Below, piece by piece: positions 1-6,694 of a stretch of 17,394 bases of DNA. Source of the stretch: Candidatus Cloacimonadota bacterium (GTDB lineage: Bacteria > Cloacimonadota > Cloacimonadia > Cloacimonadales > TCS61). Within the stretch, counting starts at the first letter, position 1, and each line of letters opens with the position of its first letter. Made by a program: the position numbers and the translations under genes. The stretch lies in NCBI GenBank assembly GCA_016931665.1, contig JAFGEH010000224.1:1-17394 (forward strand), given 5' to 3'. The notes beneath the pieces are model-generated. The model was not told where the DNA came from, made no database searches, and saw only the letters and a program-made list of their open reading frames with translations.

Positions 1-201
1 GACCATACTCTGATTGGTTGTCTGAATTTCTCCTGGTGGGACTGGCGCCGGCAAAGTATCAGGATCAAGCAGGCCGGGCGGGGAGGAATTGGTAGTGTCT
101 TCCGCAATAAAAAAATCAAAGCTCTGGTAGTGAGAACCAGGAATATGAGGCCCAAATGGCAGATACAGCAGAGGCAGCCTCAACCGCTGGCAGGAGTGTA
201 G
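1..201 (+). CDS. Aldehyde ferredoxin oxidoreductase N-terminal domain protein, 3' end only
   Basis: Frame 1 is open from the window edge to a TAG at 199-201; the 5' part lies outside the window. The last ~66 residues contain QAGRGGIGSVF followed by NKKIKALVVR. This matches the end of domain 1 of tungsten/molybdenum bis-pterin aldehyde oxidoreductases, usually AGRGGLGAVMGSKNLKAIVVR, where the Gly/Arg-rich loop contacts the pterin phosphates. In ordinary AORs (about 600 residues) domain 2 follows directly. Here the chain stops about 26 residues later and domains 2-3 are encoded 2.3 kb downstream at 2496-4505. The stop lies one base before the NuoE-like start, and that gene's ribosome site (AGGAG near 192-196) is inside this frame, so the two are co-transcribed. 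The call rests on this short motif and on the matching gap in the downstream protein. The rest of domain 1 cannot be checked here. Confidence 0.8.
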   Translation, partial: DHTLIGCLNFSWWDWRRQSIRIKQAGRGGIGSVFRNKKIKALVVRTRNMRPKWQIQQRQPQPLAGV

Positions 202-202
202 A

Positions 203-670
203 ATGGATACAATAAAAGTAACTCAGATTATCGATAAATGGCAGTCTGACCCTGATTATGCTGTAGAAATGATGCAGGATATTCAGCAAGAATTCCGCCA
301 TATTCCCCGCTCTGCCCTGGAAGAGATCACCCGGCGGACCAAGACACCCCTGGCACGCTTATACCACATTGCCACTTTTTATAAAGCTTTCAGTCTTACA
401 CCACGCGGAAAATACGTTATCCAGGTCTGCACTGGTTCCGCCTGTCATGTCAAAGGAGCGGGTACGGTGCTGGAAACCTTACAGAAAGAATTAAAGCTAG
501 AAGCAGGTGAAACCACTTCAGACCGGCTTTTCACCCTTGAAAAAGTGCCCTGCCTGGGATTCTGCAGCATGGCTCCTGTTATCATGATCGGATCAGATCT
601 GATAGGAGAAGTCAAAGCAACTGAAATACCAGCGCTAATCAATAAATACCGGGAGGCAGATCATGACTAG
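203..670 (+). CDS. NuoE/HydC-like thioredoxin-fold [2Fe-2S] subunit
   Basis: This 155-residue protein matches the 24-kDa subunit of complex I (NuoE) and the small subunit of bifurcating hydrogenases (HydC/HndA) in length and layout. It has an N-terminal helical part, then a thioredoxin-like [2Fe-2S] domain. The four cluster ligands are visible as C76-x4-C81 (CTGSAC) and C117-x3-C121 (CLGFC). It should pass electrons to or from the NuoF-like subunit encoded next, whose start overlaps this gene's end by 8 bases (663-670). The ATG at 203 has an AGGAG 7-8 bases upstream. No key residue is missing. The family is secure; the exact complex is inferred from the neighbours, which point to an AOR rather than a hydrogenase or complex I. 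It is cytoplasmic, with no signal peptide or membrane segment. Confidence 0.93.
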   Translation: MDTIKVTQIIDKWQSDPDYAVEMMQDIQQEFRHIPRSALEEITRRTKTPLARLYHIATFYKAFSLTPRGKYVIQVCTGSACHVKGAGTVLETLQKELKLEAGETTSDRLFTLEKVPCLGFCSMAPVIMIGSDLIGEVKATEIPALINKYREADHD

Positions 671-2486
671 AATCAGCCTGGAAGACCTGCAGAAAATCAG
701 GGAGCGGAAAGAACAAGAAGATAAAAGTTATAAAGCTGTTTTATTGGTTTGTTCAGGCACCAGCTGCTCAACCTCAGGTTCCGGTAATTTGCTGACTGTT
801 TTAAGAAAGGAGATCAGCCACAGGAAATTATCTCAGGATTACAGAGTTGAACCCTCAGCTTGCATTGGATATTGCTCCCGGGGACCCGTAATGATCGTTC
901 AGCCGGAAGGGATTCTCTATGAAAAGGTCAAATCCGCAGACATCCCGGAAATAATCGACTGCCTGATTGCCGGTATACCTCTGGAAAGACTGTGCCATAA
1001 AGATACAACCACTGATAATAGAGTCCCTTTGCTCAAAGATATCAGTTTCTTTAACAGGCAGCAATTTATAGTGATGCACAACAAAGGATCTGCAGTTCCT
1101 GCCGGCATAGAAGATGCCATTGCCGGAGGCGCTTATCAGGGTTTGGCCAAAGCCCTGATGATGGATAAGAATGCCGTTATAACGGAAATTATCAAGTCCG
1201 GTTTAAGGGGACGCGGCGGTGGCGGTTTCCCAACTGGCCTCAAATGGCAGTCGGCTGCCAGGTCAGCAGAAGAAAAAAAGGAGCCGCCCTATGTGATCTG
1301 CAATGCCAGTATTATTGAAGCAGAACCTCATCTGGTAATTGAGGGTATGGCCATTGGCGCTTACGCACTGGGAGCAAGTGAAGGCATTATCTATTTGCGC
1401 CGGGAAGCACCCCAGGTAAGCGCCAGGTATAATAAAGCAATTCAACAGGCCAGGGAAAGCGGATTACTGGGATCAAATATATTGAATACGTCTTTTTCCT
1501 TCGATATCCATATCCGTAGTAGTGCTGGTGCTTTTGTTTCAGGAGAATCATCAGCCCTGATCGCCTCCCTCTCGGGATTGGCTGGAGAACCAACAGCAAA
1601 ATATATTCATAACTCCGAAGCTGGATATAAGGGAAAACCCACTGTAATAAACAATCTGGAAACCTGGGCCAATATTCCTGCCATCCTGGAGCGGGGAGCT
1701 GACTGGTACTCATCCACCGGAAAATCTCGGAAAAGCAGCCCCGGAACAAAAGTTCTAACCATGACCGGAGACATAGTAAATCCCGGCATCATAGAAGTGC
1801 CACTGGGAACTACTCTGAGGGAAATAATTTATGATATCGGTGAAGGTCTTGCGGATCAAGGCCAGCTGAAGGCTGTGCAAACCGGCGGTCCTTCCGGAGG
1901 ATTCCTGCCTGTTGAACTTCTGGATCTACCTCTTGATTATGAAAGCCTCAGCGAAGCCGGCTCCATGATCGGTTCCGGCAATATTTCCGTAATTAGCCAC
2001 AAAACCTGTATAGTTGATACAGTCAGGTATTCGGTTTCATATCTCAAAGATGAATCCTGCGGCAAATGCACACCCTGCCGGGAGGGTTTAATAGCTTTAT
2101 CCGGCATTCTGAACAGGATTACATCCGGACAGGGGAAAGAAGGTGATATCGAATTAATGGCGAGGATAGCGGAAAGTATGCAGCTGGCCAGCCTGTGCGC
2201 CCTGGGCCAGACAGCAGCTAATCCGGTCCTGAGTACCATCCGTTATTTCAGGAGTGAATATGAACAGCATATCAGAGATGGCAAATGTTCTGCCGGGGTC
2301 TGTAAAGCCTTACTATACTATCTTATCAATGATAATTGTACCGGGTGTACGGCTTGCGCTAGAAATTGCCCGGTGCAGGCCATCGCCGGAGAAGTTAAAA
2401 AGAAACACGTTATTGATCAGGATAAATGCATAAAATGCGGTGTTTGTTATGAAGTATGCAAATTAAATGCTGTTACGGTTCAGTAG
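663..2486 (+). CDS. NuoF/HydB-like iron-sulfur flavoprotein subunit with altered nucleotide pocket
   Basis: This 607-residue protein has the HydB/HndC layout. An N-terminal thioredoxin-like [2Fe-2S] domain has C30-x4-C35 and C67-x3-C71. The NuoF core spans about 125-460 with the glycine-rich loop GLRGRGGGGFPTGLKW (180-195) and INNLET (329-334). The N3-type [4Fe-4S] site is C466/C469/C472 plus C512. A C-terminal double-cluster ferredoxin has C559/562/565/569 and C589/592/595/599. H536, C542 and C547 resemble the zinc-site region reported for HydB. The nucleotide pocket is odd. After YVICNA (residue 215) the usual DEGDPGAFMDR stretch is absent in frame, CGEETAL reads SGESSAL (293-299), and KPPF reads KYIH (313-316). 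These positions bind FMN and NAD(H) in NuoF structures. The subunit is therefore certain as a NuoF homologue, but NAD(H) oxidoreduction by it is doubtful. It overlaps the NuoE-like gene and precedes the AOR fusion by 9 bases. Confidence 0.93.
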   Translation: MTRISLEDLQKIRERKEQEDKSYKAVLLVCSGTSCSTSGSGNLLTVLRKEISHRKLSQDYRVEPSACIGYCSRGPVMIVQPEGILYEKVKSADIPEIIDCLIAGIPLERLCHKDTTTDNRVPLLKDISFFNRQQFIVMHNKGSAVPAGIEDAIAGGAYQGLAKALMMDKNAVITEIIKSGLRGRGGGGFPTGLKWQSAARSAEEKKEPPYVICNASIIEAEPHLVIEGMAIGAYALGASEGIIYLRREAPQVSARYNKAIQQARESGLLGSNILNTSFSFDIHIRSSAGAFVSGESSALIASLSGLAGEPTAKYIHNSEAGYKGKPTVINNLETWANIPAILERGADWYSSTGKSRKSSPGTKVLTMTGDIVNPGIIEVPLGTTLREIIYDIGEGLADQGQLKAVQTGGPSGGFLPVELLDLPLDYESLSEAGSMIGSGNISVISHKTCIVDTVRYSVSYLKDESCGKCTPCREGLIALSGILNRITSGQGKEGDIELMARIAESMQLASLCALGQTAANPVLSTIRYFRSEYEQHIRDGKCSAGVCKALLYYLINDNCTGCTACARNCPVQAIAGEVKKKHVIDQDKCIKCGVCYEVCKLNAVTVQ

Positions 2487-2495
2487 GGAGGAATA

Positions 2496-4505
2496 ATGAT
2501 CGAAATAATCATAGACGGAAAAAAAATTGAAGTTGCCGAGGGGACCACTATTCTGGATGCTGCCAGAAAAAACGGTATCCCAATTCCAACCTTATGTCAC
2601 CGCTCAACCGTTGAACCCTATGGAGCCTGCCGGCTTTGTATAGTAGATATCAGGGAAGGGAACCGCACCCGACTGGTTACTTCCTGTAATTATCCTGTCA
2701 GAAAACCAGTAGAAGTAAATACTCAGTCTGAAAAAGTCCGGAAAACCCGAAAAACACTTCTGGAAATGATGCTTTCCCGCTGGCCGAATGTCAACCTGAT
2801 CAAACAGCTGGCCAGGGAATATGGCGTCACCTCTGCTTCCTACACTCATCCGCTGGTAGATTACTCCAGCAATGCCTGTATTCTCTGCGGACTATGTGTG
2901 AATGCCTGCAGTGAGATCATGTGGGAAGATATCATCGGTTTTGCCGGCAGGGGCGAAAACAGACGGGTAGTGATGCCGTTTGAAAAACATTATGATGCCT
3001 GCGTGGGTTGCAGTACCTGCGCCAACATCTGCCCTACCGGAGCTATTCAGATGACAGATGATCCCAACCATCCGGCTGATGATAAACGCATCTCCAGGTA
3101 CGGAGCCAGGGTTACAGATGAAGTAGCGCTTTACGATATTGAACAATGCCGTATGCGGGAGGTCGGAACAGCTCATCTCACTGAAATTATGAATGATTAT
3201 GATCTGTTGCCTACCTGCAATTATAAGTTCGGTTCTCATGACGAAGCCGGAAAGCTGCATTCCGACGTCTTTAAAAATAAATACCTTACTCAGGGTGTAC
3301 CGGACGGCTGCTGGCTGGGTTGCACCATGGCTTGTGCCAAGGTAGCAGAACATTTCGAACTGAAAACCGGACCCTATCGGGGTGAAAAAGTACTGGTTGA
3401 CGGCCCGGAATATGAAACAGTGGCCGGTTGCGGGGCCAACATGGGCATTTTCGATCCGGAATTCGTGCTGGAAACCAATTTTTATTGTGATACTTATGGT
3501 ATTGATACCATCTCCTTCGGTACTACCATGGCTTTTGTGATGGAATGCTATGAGAAGGGTATTCTGAATAAAGAGAGAACTGGCGGTCTTGAACTCAGAT
3601 TCGGCAGTGCTGAGGCTGCGCTGGAAATACTGCATCAGATGGGAACCGGCCAGGGCTTCGGAGTAATCGTTGGCCAGGGGATAAGGCGACTGAAAAAGAT
3701 CTTTGCCGAGAAATACAATCTTTCCCAGCAAGATATCGATTTCATGCAGGATATTGGTATGGAAGCCAAAGGATTGGAGTACTCTGAATATGTAACCAAG
3801 GAATCACTGGCGATGCAGGGCGGTTATGGACTGGCCCTGAAAGGCGCTCAGCATGATGAAGCCTGGCTGATCTTCATGGATATGGTCAATAACCAGATCC
3901 CTACTTTCCAAGACAAAGCTGAGGCACTTCATTATTTTCCCATGTTCCGAACCTGGTTCGGTCTGGTGGGCCTCTGCAAGCTGCCCTGGAATGATGTAGA
4001 ACCCGTTGATAATGCCGAAACCGACGAGCCTGCCAAAGTCCCCAAACACGTGGAAGGCTATGTGAATTATTTCTCCGGAATGACTGGCCGTGAAATAGAC
4101 AAAAAGGAACTGATCCTGATGTCGGAACGGGTCTATAATTTCCAGAGAGTTTTCAATTTCCGCCTTGGTTTCGGAACCCGTGAACATGACCGGATCCCCT
4201 ACCGTTCTGCCGGTCCCGTAACAGATGAAGAATATGAATCCAGAGCAGAGAGGTATGATAAACAGCTGATGGAAAAATGGAACTATGATATCACTGGTAA
4301 GTCCACCACCGAAAAAAGAGAATACCTTAGAAAAAGTCGGGAGCAGGACTACCAGAGTTTGTGCGATGCTGTTTATAGACGGCGGGGCTGGGATGAGAAT
4401 GGCGTGCCGACCATAGAAAAGATGAAACAACTGAAAATGGATTTTCCGGAAGTTATAGCTGTACTGGAAAAGTATTACAGCAGCTATACAGCTCGCTCTT
4501 CCTGA
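2496..4505 (+). CDS. Fusion: HydA/NuoG-type ferredoxin module + AOR domains 2-3 (W/Mo bis-pterin oxidoreductase)
   Basis: Residues 1-75 are a plant-type [2Fe-2S] domain (C34, C45, C48, C64). A double [4Fe-4S] ferredoxin follows (C128/131/134/138 and C169/172/175/179). From about 224 (GTAHLTEIMNDYDLLPTCN) the chain matches AOR domain 2, then domain 3 to residue 669. AOR hallmarks are a Cys motif C272-x3-C276-x3-C280 with a partner C494 in VGLCKLP for the [4Fe-4S] cluster, GPEYET (303-308), the pterin motif D332-TYG-I-D337, and H453 in AQHDEA at the position of the active-site His. AOR domain 1 is missing here and is encoded upstream at 1-201. Oddities: the NuoG/HydA His-Cys cluster motif between the 2Fe and 4Fe domains is absent, the first Cys spacing is x3 rather than x2, and the second DxxGLC motif has Gly489 for Asp. 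It likely oxidises aldehydes or reduces acids; the substrate is unknown. GGGAGG precedes the ATG. Confidence 0.9.
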   Translation: MIEIIIDGKKIEVAEGTTILDAARKNGIPIPTLCHRSTVEPYGACRLCIVDIREGNRTRLVTSCNYPVRKPVEVNTQSEKVRKTRKTLLEMMLSRWPNVNLIKQLAREYGVTSASYTHPLVDYSSNACILCGLCVNACSEIMWEDIIGFAGRGENRRVVMPFEKHYDACVGCSTCANICPTGAIQMTDDPNHPADDKRISRYGARVTDEVALYDIEQCRMREVGTAHLTEIMNDYDLLPTCNYKFGSHDEAGKLHSDVFKNKYLTQGVPDGCWLGCTMACAKVAEHFELKTGPYRGEKVLVDGPEYETVAGCGANMGIFDPEFVLETNFYCDTYGIDTISFGTTMAFVMECYEKGILNKERTGGLELRFGSAEAALEILHQMGTGQGFGVIVGQGIRRLKKIFAEKYNLSQQDIDFMQDIGMEAKGLEYSEYVTKESLAMQGGYGLALKGAQHDEAWLIFMDMVNNQIPTFQDKAEALHYFPMFRTWFGLVGLCKLPWNDVEPVDNAETDEPAKVPKHVEGYVNYFSGMTGREIDKKELILMSERVYNFQRVFNFRLGFGTREHDRIPYRSAGPVTDEEYESRAERYDKQLMEKWNYDITGKSTTEKREYLRKSREQDYQSLCDAVYRRRGWDENGVPTIEKMKQLKMDFPEVIAVLEKYYSSYTARSS

Positions 4506-4518
4506 CACCAGGTAGAAC

Positions 4519-5133
4519 ATGGAAACCCTGAAAAGATTATACTTCTCCAAACATGATCCTGCGCTGCTGCCCCGGATCCGGGCTGCAGTAGTTGGAATTG
4601 CCGGTGCCGGAGGACTGGGTTCCAATGTGGCTTTCTCCCTGGCCAGGGTCGGCATCGGGAAATTGATCATAGCCGATTATGATGATGTGGAAATTTCCAA
4701 TCTCAACCGGCAACAGTATTTCATCGGGCAACTGGGCAAACCCAAGGTGGAAGCCCTGAAAGAGAACCTGGAAAAGATCAATCCCTTTTCCGAGTATGAG
4801 ATCTATTTGAAGAAGATCTCCCGTAGCAATATTGCCCGGATTTTCGGTGACTGCCAGATTCTGGTGGAAGCCTTCGACCGGGCTGAGATGAAAGAAATGC
4901 TGATAGAAAGCTGGCTGGAGTATTTCCCGGATAAACCCCTGGTGGCAGCTTCCGGACTGGCCGGTTATGGTAAAAATGAAGCTCTGCATACCAGCCGCTA
5001 TGATAACGTTTATATCTGCGGCGATGAGACCAGCGAGTTGCCGCCCCGCATCTCCCCCATGGCGCCCCGGGTTGCCCTGGTTGCCAATATGCAGGCCAAT
5101 CTGGTTCTCCAGCTGATATTGGAACAAAAATGA
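4519..5133 (+). CDS. ThiF/MoeB/HesA-family adenylyltransferase (short, ThiF family 2-like)
   Basis: This 204-residue protein adenylates the C-terminal glycine of a ThiS/MoaD-like sulfur carrier. Visible E1-type features are the nucleotide loop AGAGGLGS (28-35), acidic residues in ADYDDVEISNLNRQQY (52-67) that include the ATP-binding NRQ arginine, GKPKVEAL (73-80) with its lysine, and AFD (118-120). It lacks the two CxxC zinc pairs and the rhodanese domain of longer MoeB/MOCS3 proteins. The length and the N-terminal extension fit the short ThiF type common in anaerobes. It follows the AOR fusion by 13 bases and overlaps the ThiS-like gene in an ATGA junction, so the two products are probably partners. 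AOR operons often carry MoaD/ThiS-like and ThiF/MoeB-like genes, so a role in making the pterin dithiolene is the favoured inference. Thiamine thiazole synthesis cannot be excluded. Confidence 0.88.
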   Translation: METLKRLYFSKHDPALLPRIRAAVVGIAGAGGLGSNVAFSLARVGIGKLIIADYDDVEISNLNRQQYFIGQLGKPKVEALKENLEKINPFSEYEIYLKKISRSNIARIFGDCQILVEAFDRAEMKEMLIESWLEYFPDKPLVAASGLAGYGKNEALHTSRYDNVYICGDETSELPPRISPMAPRVALVANMQANLVLQLILEQK

Positions 5134-5336
5134 AAACGACTGTAATAGTTAACGGCAACAAACTGGAATGGTTCGCCGGTATGACGATCGGAGATGTTCT
5201 GGAAAAAATGAACTATACTTTCCGGATGCTGGTGATCCGGGTCAATGGCGAACTGGTGCGGAAGCAGAATTATGCCACTCATGAAGTACCTTCCGGAGCT
5301 GACATCAAGGTCATTCACCTGATCAGCGGAGGGTAA
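5130..5336 (+). CDS. ThiS/MoaD-like sulfur carrier protein
   Basis: This 68-residue beta-grasp protein ends in Gly-Gly (HLISGG), the C-terminus that is adenylated and thiocarboxylated in ThiS and MoaD. Internal ThiS-like pieces are VIVNG near the start, VIRVNGELV (34-42) and GADIKVIHLISGG at the end. It begins inside the stop of the ThiF-like gene (ATGA) and ends directly against the next start (TAAATG), so it is translated as part of the operon. ThiS and MoaD cannot be separated by eye at this length. The sequence looks more ThiS-like, but the AOR context suggests it donates sulfur for the tungsten or molybdenum pterin cofactor. Confidence 0.87.
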   Translation: MKTTVIVNGNKLEWFAGMTIGDVLEKMNYTFRMLVIRVNGELVRKQNYATHEVPSGADIKVIHLISGG

Positions 5337-5777
5337 ATGAGCATAACCTACTCTCATCAGCTGCCACCCATCTCAGCCTATTTCGATTTGTTTTCCACCA
5401 CAGGCTGGAATCGGGATTATCAGTCAACAGCCCGGGATCTGGAAACCGCCCTGCAACACAGTCAGTTCCTGGTTTGTGCCTATCAGGAAGGGCGTTTGAT
5501 CGGCTTCGGCCGGATTGTGGATGACGGTGTATTGCATGCCATGGTCTATGATCTGATCGCCCATCCTGATTTCCAGAAAAGAGGGATCGGAAGTAATATA
5601 CTGGAGAAACTGCTTGCCTACTGCCTCCAGAAAAATATCAGAGATATCCAGCTTTTTGCTGCTGCTGATAGAATGGAATTCTATAAAAAACACGGCTTCC
5701 AGCCCAGGCCGGATAATGCTCCTGGTATGGAATTAATAAAAAATCAGATAATGAGGAGAATCAATGTTCAAAGTTAA
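5337..5777 (+). CDS. GNAT family N-acetyltransferase
   Basis: This 146-residue protein has the GNAT fold pattern. Beta strands come before and after GRLIGFGRIVDDG (52-64), the acetyl-CoA pyrophosphate loop is QKRGIGSNIL (80-89), and the C-terminal LFAAADRMEFYKKHGF (106-121) is typical of motif B. It is a single-domain cytoplasmic enzyme that should transfer an acetyl group from acetyl-CoA to an amine; the substrate cannot be read from the sequence. It starts on the base after the ThiS-like stop and its last 14 bases overlap the PpnP-like gene, so it sits firmly within the operon. Its link to the AOR complex is unclear. Detoxification of an amine related to the aldehyde substrate is only a speculation. 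Confidence 0.88.
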   Translation: MSITYSHQLPPISAYFDLFSTTGWNRDYQSTARDLETALQHSQFLVCAYQEGRLIGFGRIVDDGVLHAMVYDLIAHPDFQKRGIGSNILEKLLAYCLQKNIRDIQLFAAADRMEFYKKHGFQPRPDNAPGMELIKNQIMRRINVQS

Positions 5778-6081
5778 CGAATATTTTAATGGAAAGGTGA
5801 AATCCCTGGCTTTCACTGATAACAAGCAGGATGCCACTATCGGCGTCATGGCGCCGGGAGAATATGAATTCGCAACCAGTTGCAGAGAATACATGACGGT
5901 TATTTCGGGAGAATTGACCGTATTGCTCCCCGGTGCGAAAGAATGGCAGAAATTCGGGCCAGGCCACACTTTCATTGTGGAACCTGACCAGAAATTCCAA
6001 TTGAAAGCGAATGCCGATACCAGCTACATCTGCCGTTATGAAAAAGTCGGGTGCAGTTGCCAGAATTGCCAATGTAATTAA
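5764..6081 (+). CDS. ppnP: Pyrimidine/purine nucleoside phosphorylase PpnP (DUF1255/YaiE family) with Cys-rich tail
   Basis: Residues 1-92 follow the small cupin PpnP throughout: NEYFNGKVKSL at the start, IGVMAPGEYEF (26-36), EYMTVISGELTVLLPGA (42-58) and TSYICRY (86-92). PpnP performs phosphorolysis of several nucleosides to base and ribose-1-phosphate. PpnP proteins normally end about at CRY(L). This one adds EKVGCSCQNCQCN, with Cys at 97, 99, 102 and 104, a CxCxxCxC pattern that could bind a metal; this tail is not part of the known family fold. The gene has a good GAGGAGAA ribosome site, overlaps the GNAT gene, and precedes the exported ferredoxin by 15 bases. Why a nucleoside phosphorylase sits in this redox operon is not evident. 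Confidence 0.88.
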   Translation: MFKVNEYFNGKVKSLAFTDNKQDATIGVMAPGEYEFATSCREYMTVISGELTVLLPGAKEWQKFGPGHTFIVEPDQKFQLKANADTSYICRYEKVGCSCQNCQCN

Positions 6082-6096
6082 GGGGAAATTTGTATA

Positions 6097-6645
6097 ATGA
6101 ATGAATTAAGAAATACTGTAATCCTGCTTTTAATATTATTTGCTACCTTTTCTGTAAACGCTGCTGATCAGGAAGCGGCAAGTGATGAATTGACCCTGTT
6201 CGAAGGATCTTTGAAGCAAATAGGCACCGACTGGTATCTGAATACCGGTGAAGATTTCTATCTGCTCGATCTGGCCCCCGAAGGATTCCTGCAGTTAGGC
6301 GAAATAATTCTGCAGGCGAAAGCAACGATCCAGGTCAAAGGCAAACTGGAGGAAGGTTCGATTGTCGCTTACAGTCTGGTCTATCAGGATCATCTGCTGG
6401 ATTTAAGGGATAATTCAGGCCAGCCGTTGTGGCAGCCAAACGAACCTTCAAAAGAGTTTTACGTTGTTGATCCCGGCAAATGCATCGGCTGCAATCTATG
6501 CGTAAAACACTGCCCGACGCAGGCTATCACCATGGTCAAAGGCAAGGCCGTGATCGACCCGGACAAATGCATTGCCTGCGGTATCTGCTCCGATGGTGAC
6601 CGTAATAAATTCAAAGGCTGCCCCACCAAAGCTATTTCCAAGTAA
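6097..6645 (+). CDS. Exported ferredoxin-like protein, two [4Fe-4S] sites
   Basis: The 182-residue product begins with a Sec-type signal peptide (hydrophobic run 8-20, likely cleavage after VNA at about 22). A middle region of about 95 residues (28-120) has no clear family; its strand-rich LTLFEGSLKQIGTDWYL and ATIQVKGKLEEG look like a small OB-type beta domain. The C-terminal ferredoxin has C129-x2-C132-x2-C135-x3-C139-P and C158-x2-C161-x2-C164-x10-C175-P. The second motif has a long last spacing. There is no twin-arginine motif, which is notable because proteins with [4Fe-4S] clusters usually fold in the cytoplasm before export. It is the last gene of the AOR operon and is followed by a terminator. 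It may be an electron carrier outside the cytoplasm; alternatively the N-terminus is a membrane anchor with the ferredoxin facing the cytoplasm. Confidence 0.82.
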   Translation: MNELRNTVILLLILFATFSVNAADQEAASDELTLFEGSLKQIGTDWYLNTGEDFYLLDLAPEGFLQLGEIILQAKATIQVKGKLEEGSIVAYSLVYQDHLLDLRDNSGQPLWQPNEPSKEFYVVDPGKCIGCNLCVKHCPTQAITMVKGKAVIDPDKCIACGICSDGDRNKFKGCPTKAISK

Positions 6646-6664
6646 TGATTTGTAAGCTTCCATA

Positions 6665-6694
6665 AAGCCTGCACTCCTCTTTGCAGACTTTTTT
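6665..6694 (+). terminator. Rho-independent terminator of the AOR operon
   Basis: AAGCCTGCA (6665-6673) pairs with TGCAGACTT (6682-6690) with one C-A mismatch and an 8-base loop, followed by a T run to 6694. It lies 19 bases after the ferredoxin stop, where an operon end is expected. The stem is moderate, not strong. Confidence 0.55.

Noticed and set aside
203..2486. NuoE/NuoF-like genes as part of respiratory complex I or of an [FeFe] hydrogenase
   Set aside because: No other nuo genes are present, the third subunit carries AOR domains instead of NuoG or H-cluster domains, and no hydrogenase motifs are seen.
2892..3731. Long minus-strand open frame (279 codons) opposite the AOR fusion
   Set aside because: The + strand here encodes clear ferredoxin and AOR motifs; the antisense translation shows no domain and has no ribosome site. 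It is a shadow of codon use.
3804..4670. Minus-strand open frame (288 codons) opposite the AOR C-terminus and ThiF start
   Set aside because: It spans two real + strand genes, has no recognisable motif, and would conflict with the ThiF-like N-terminus.
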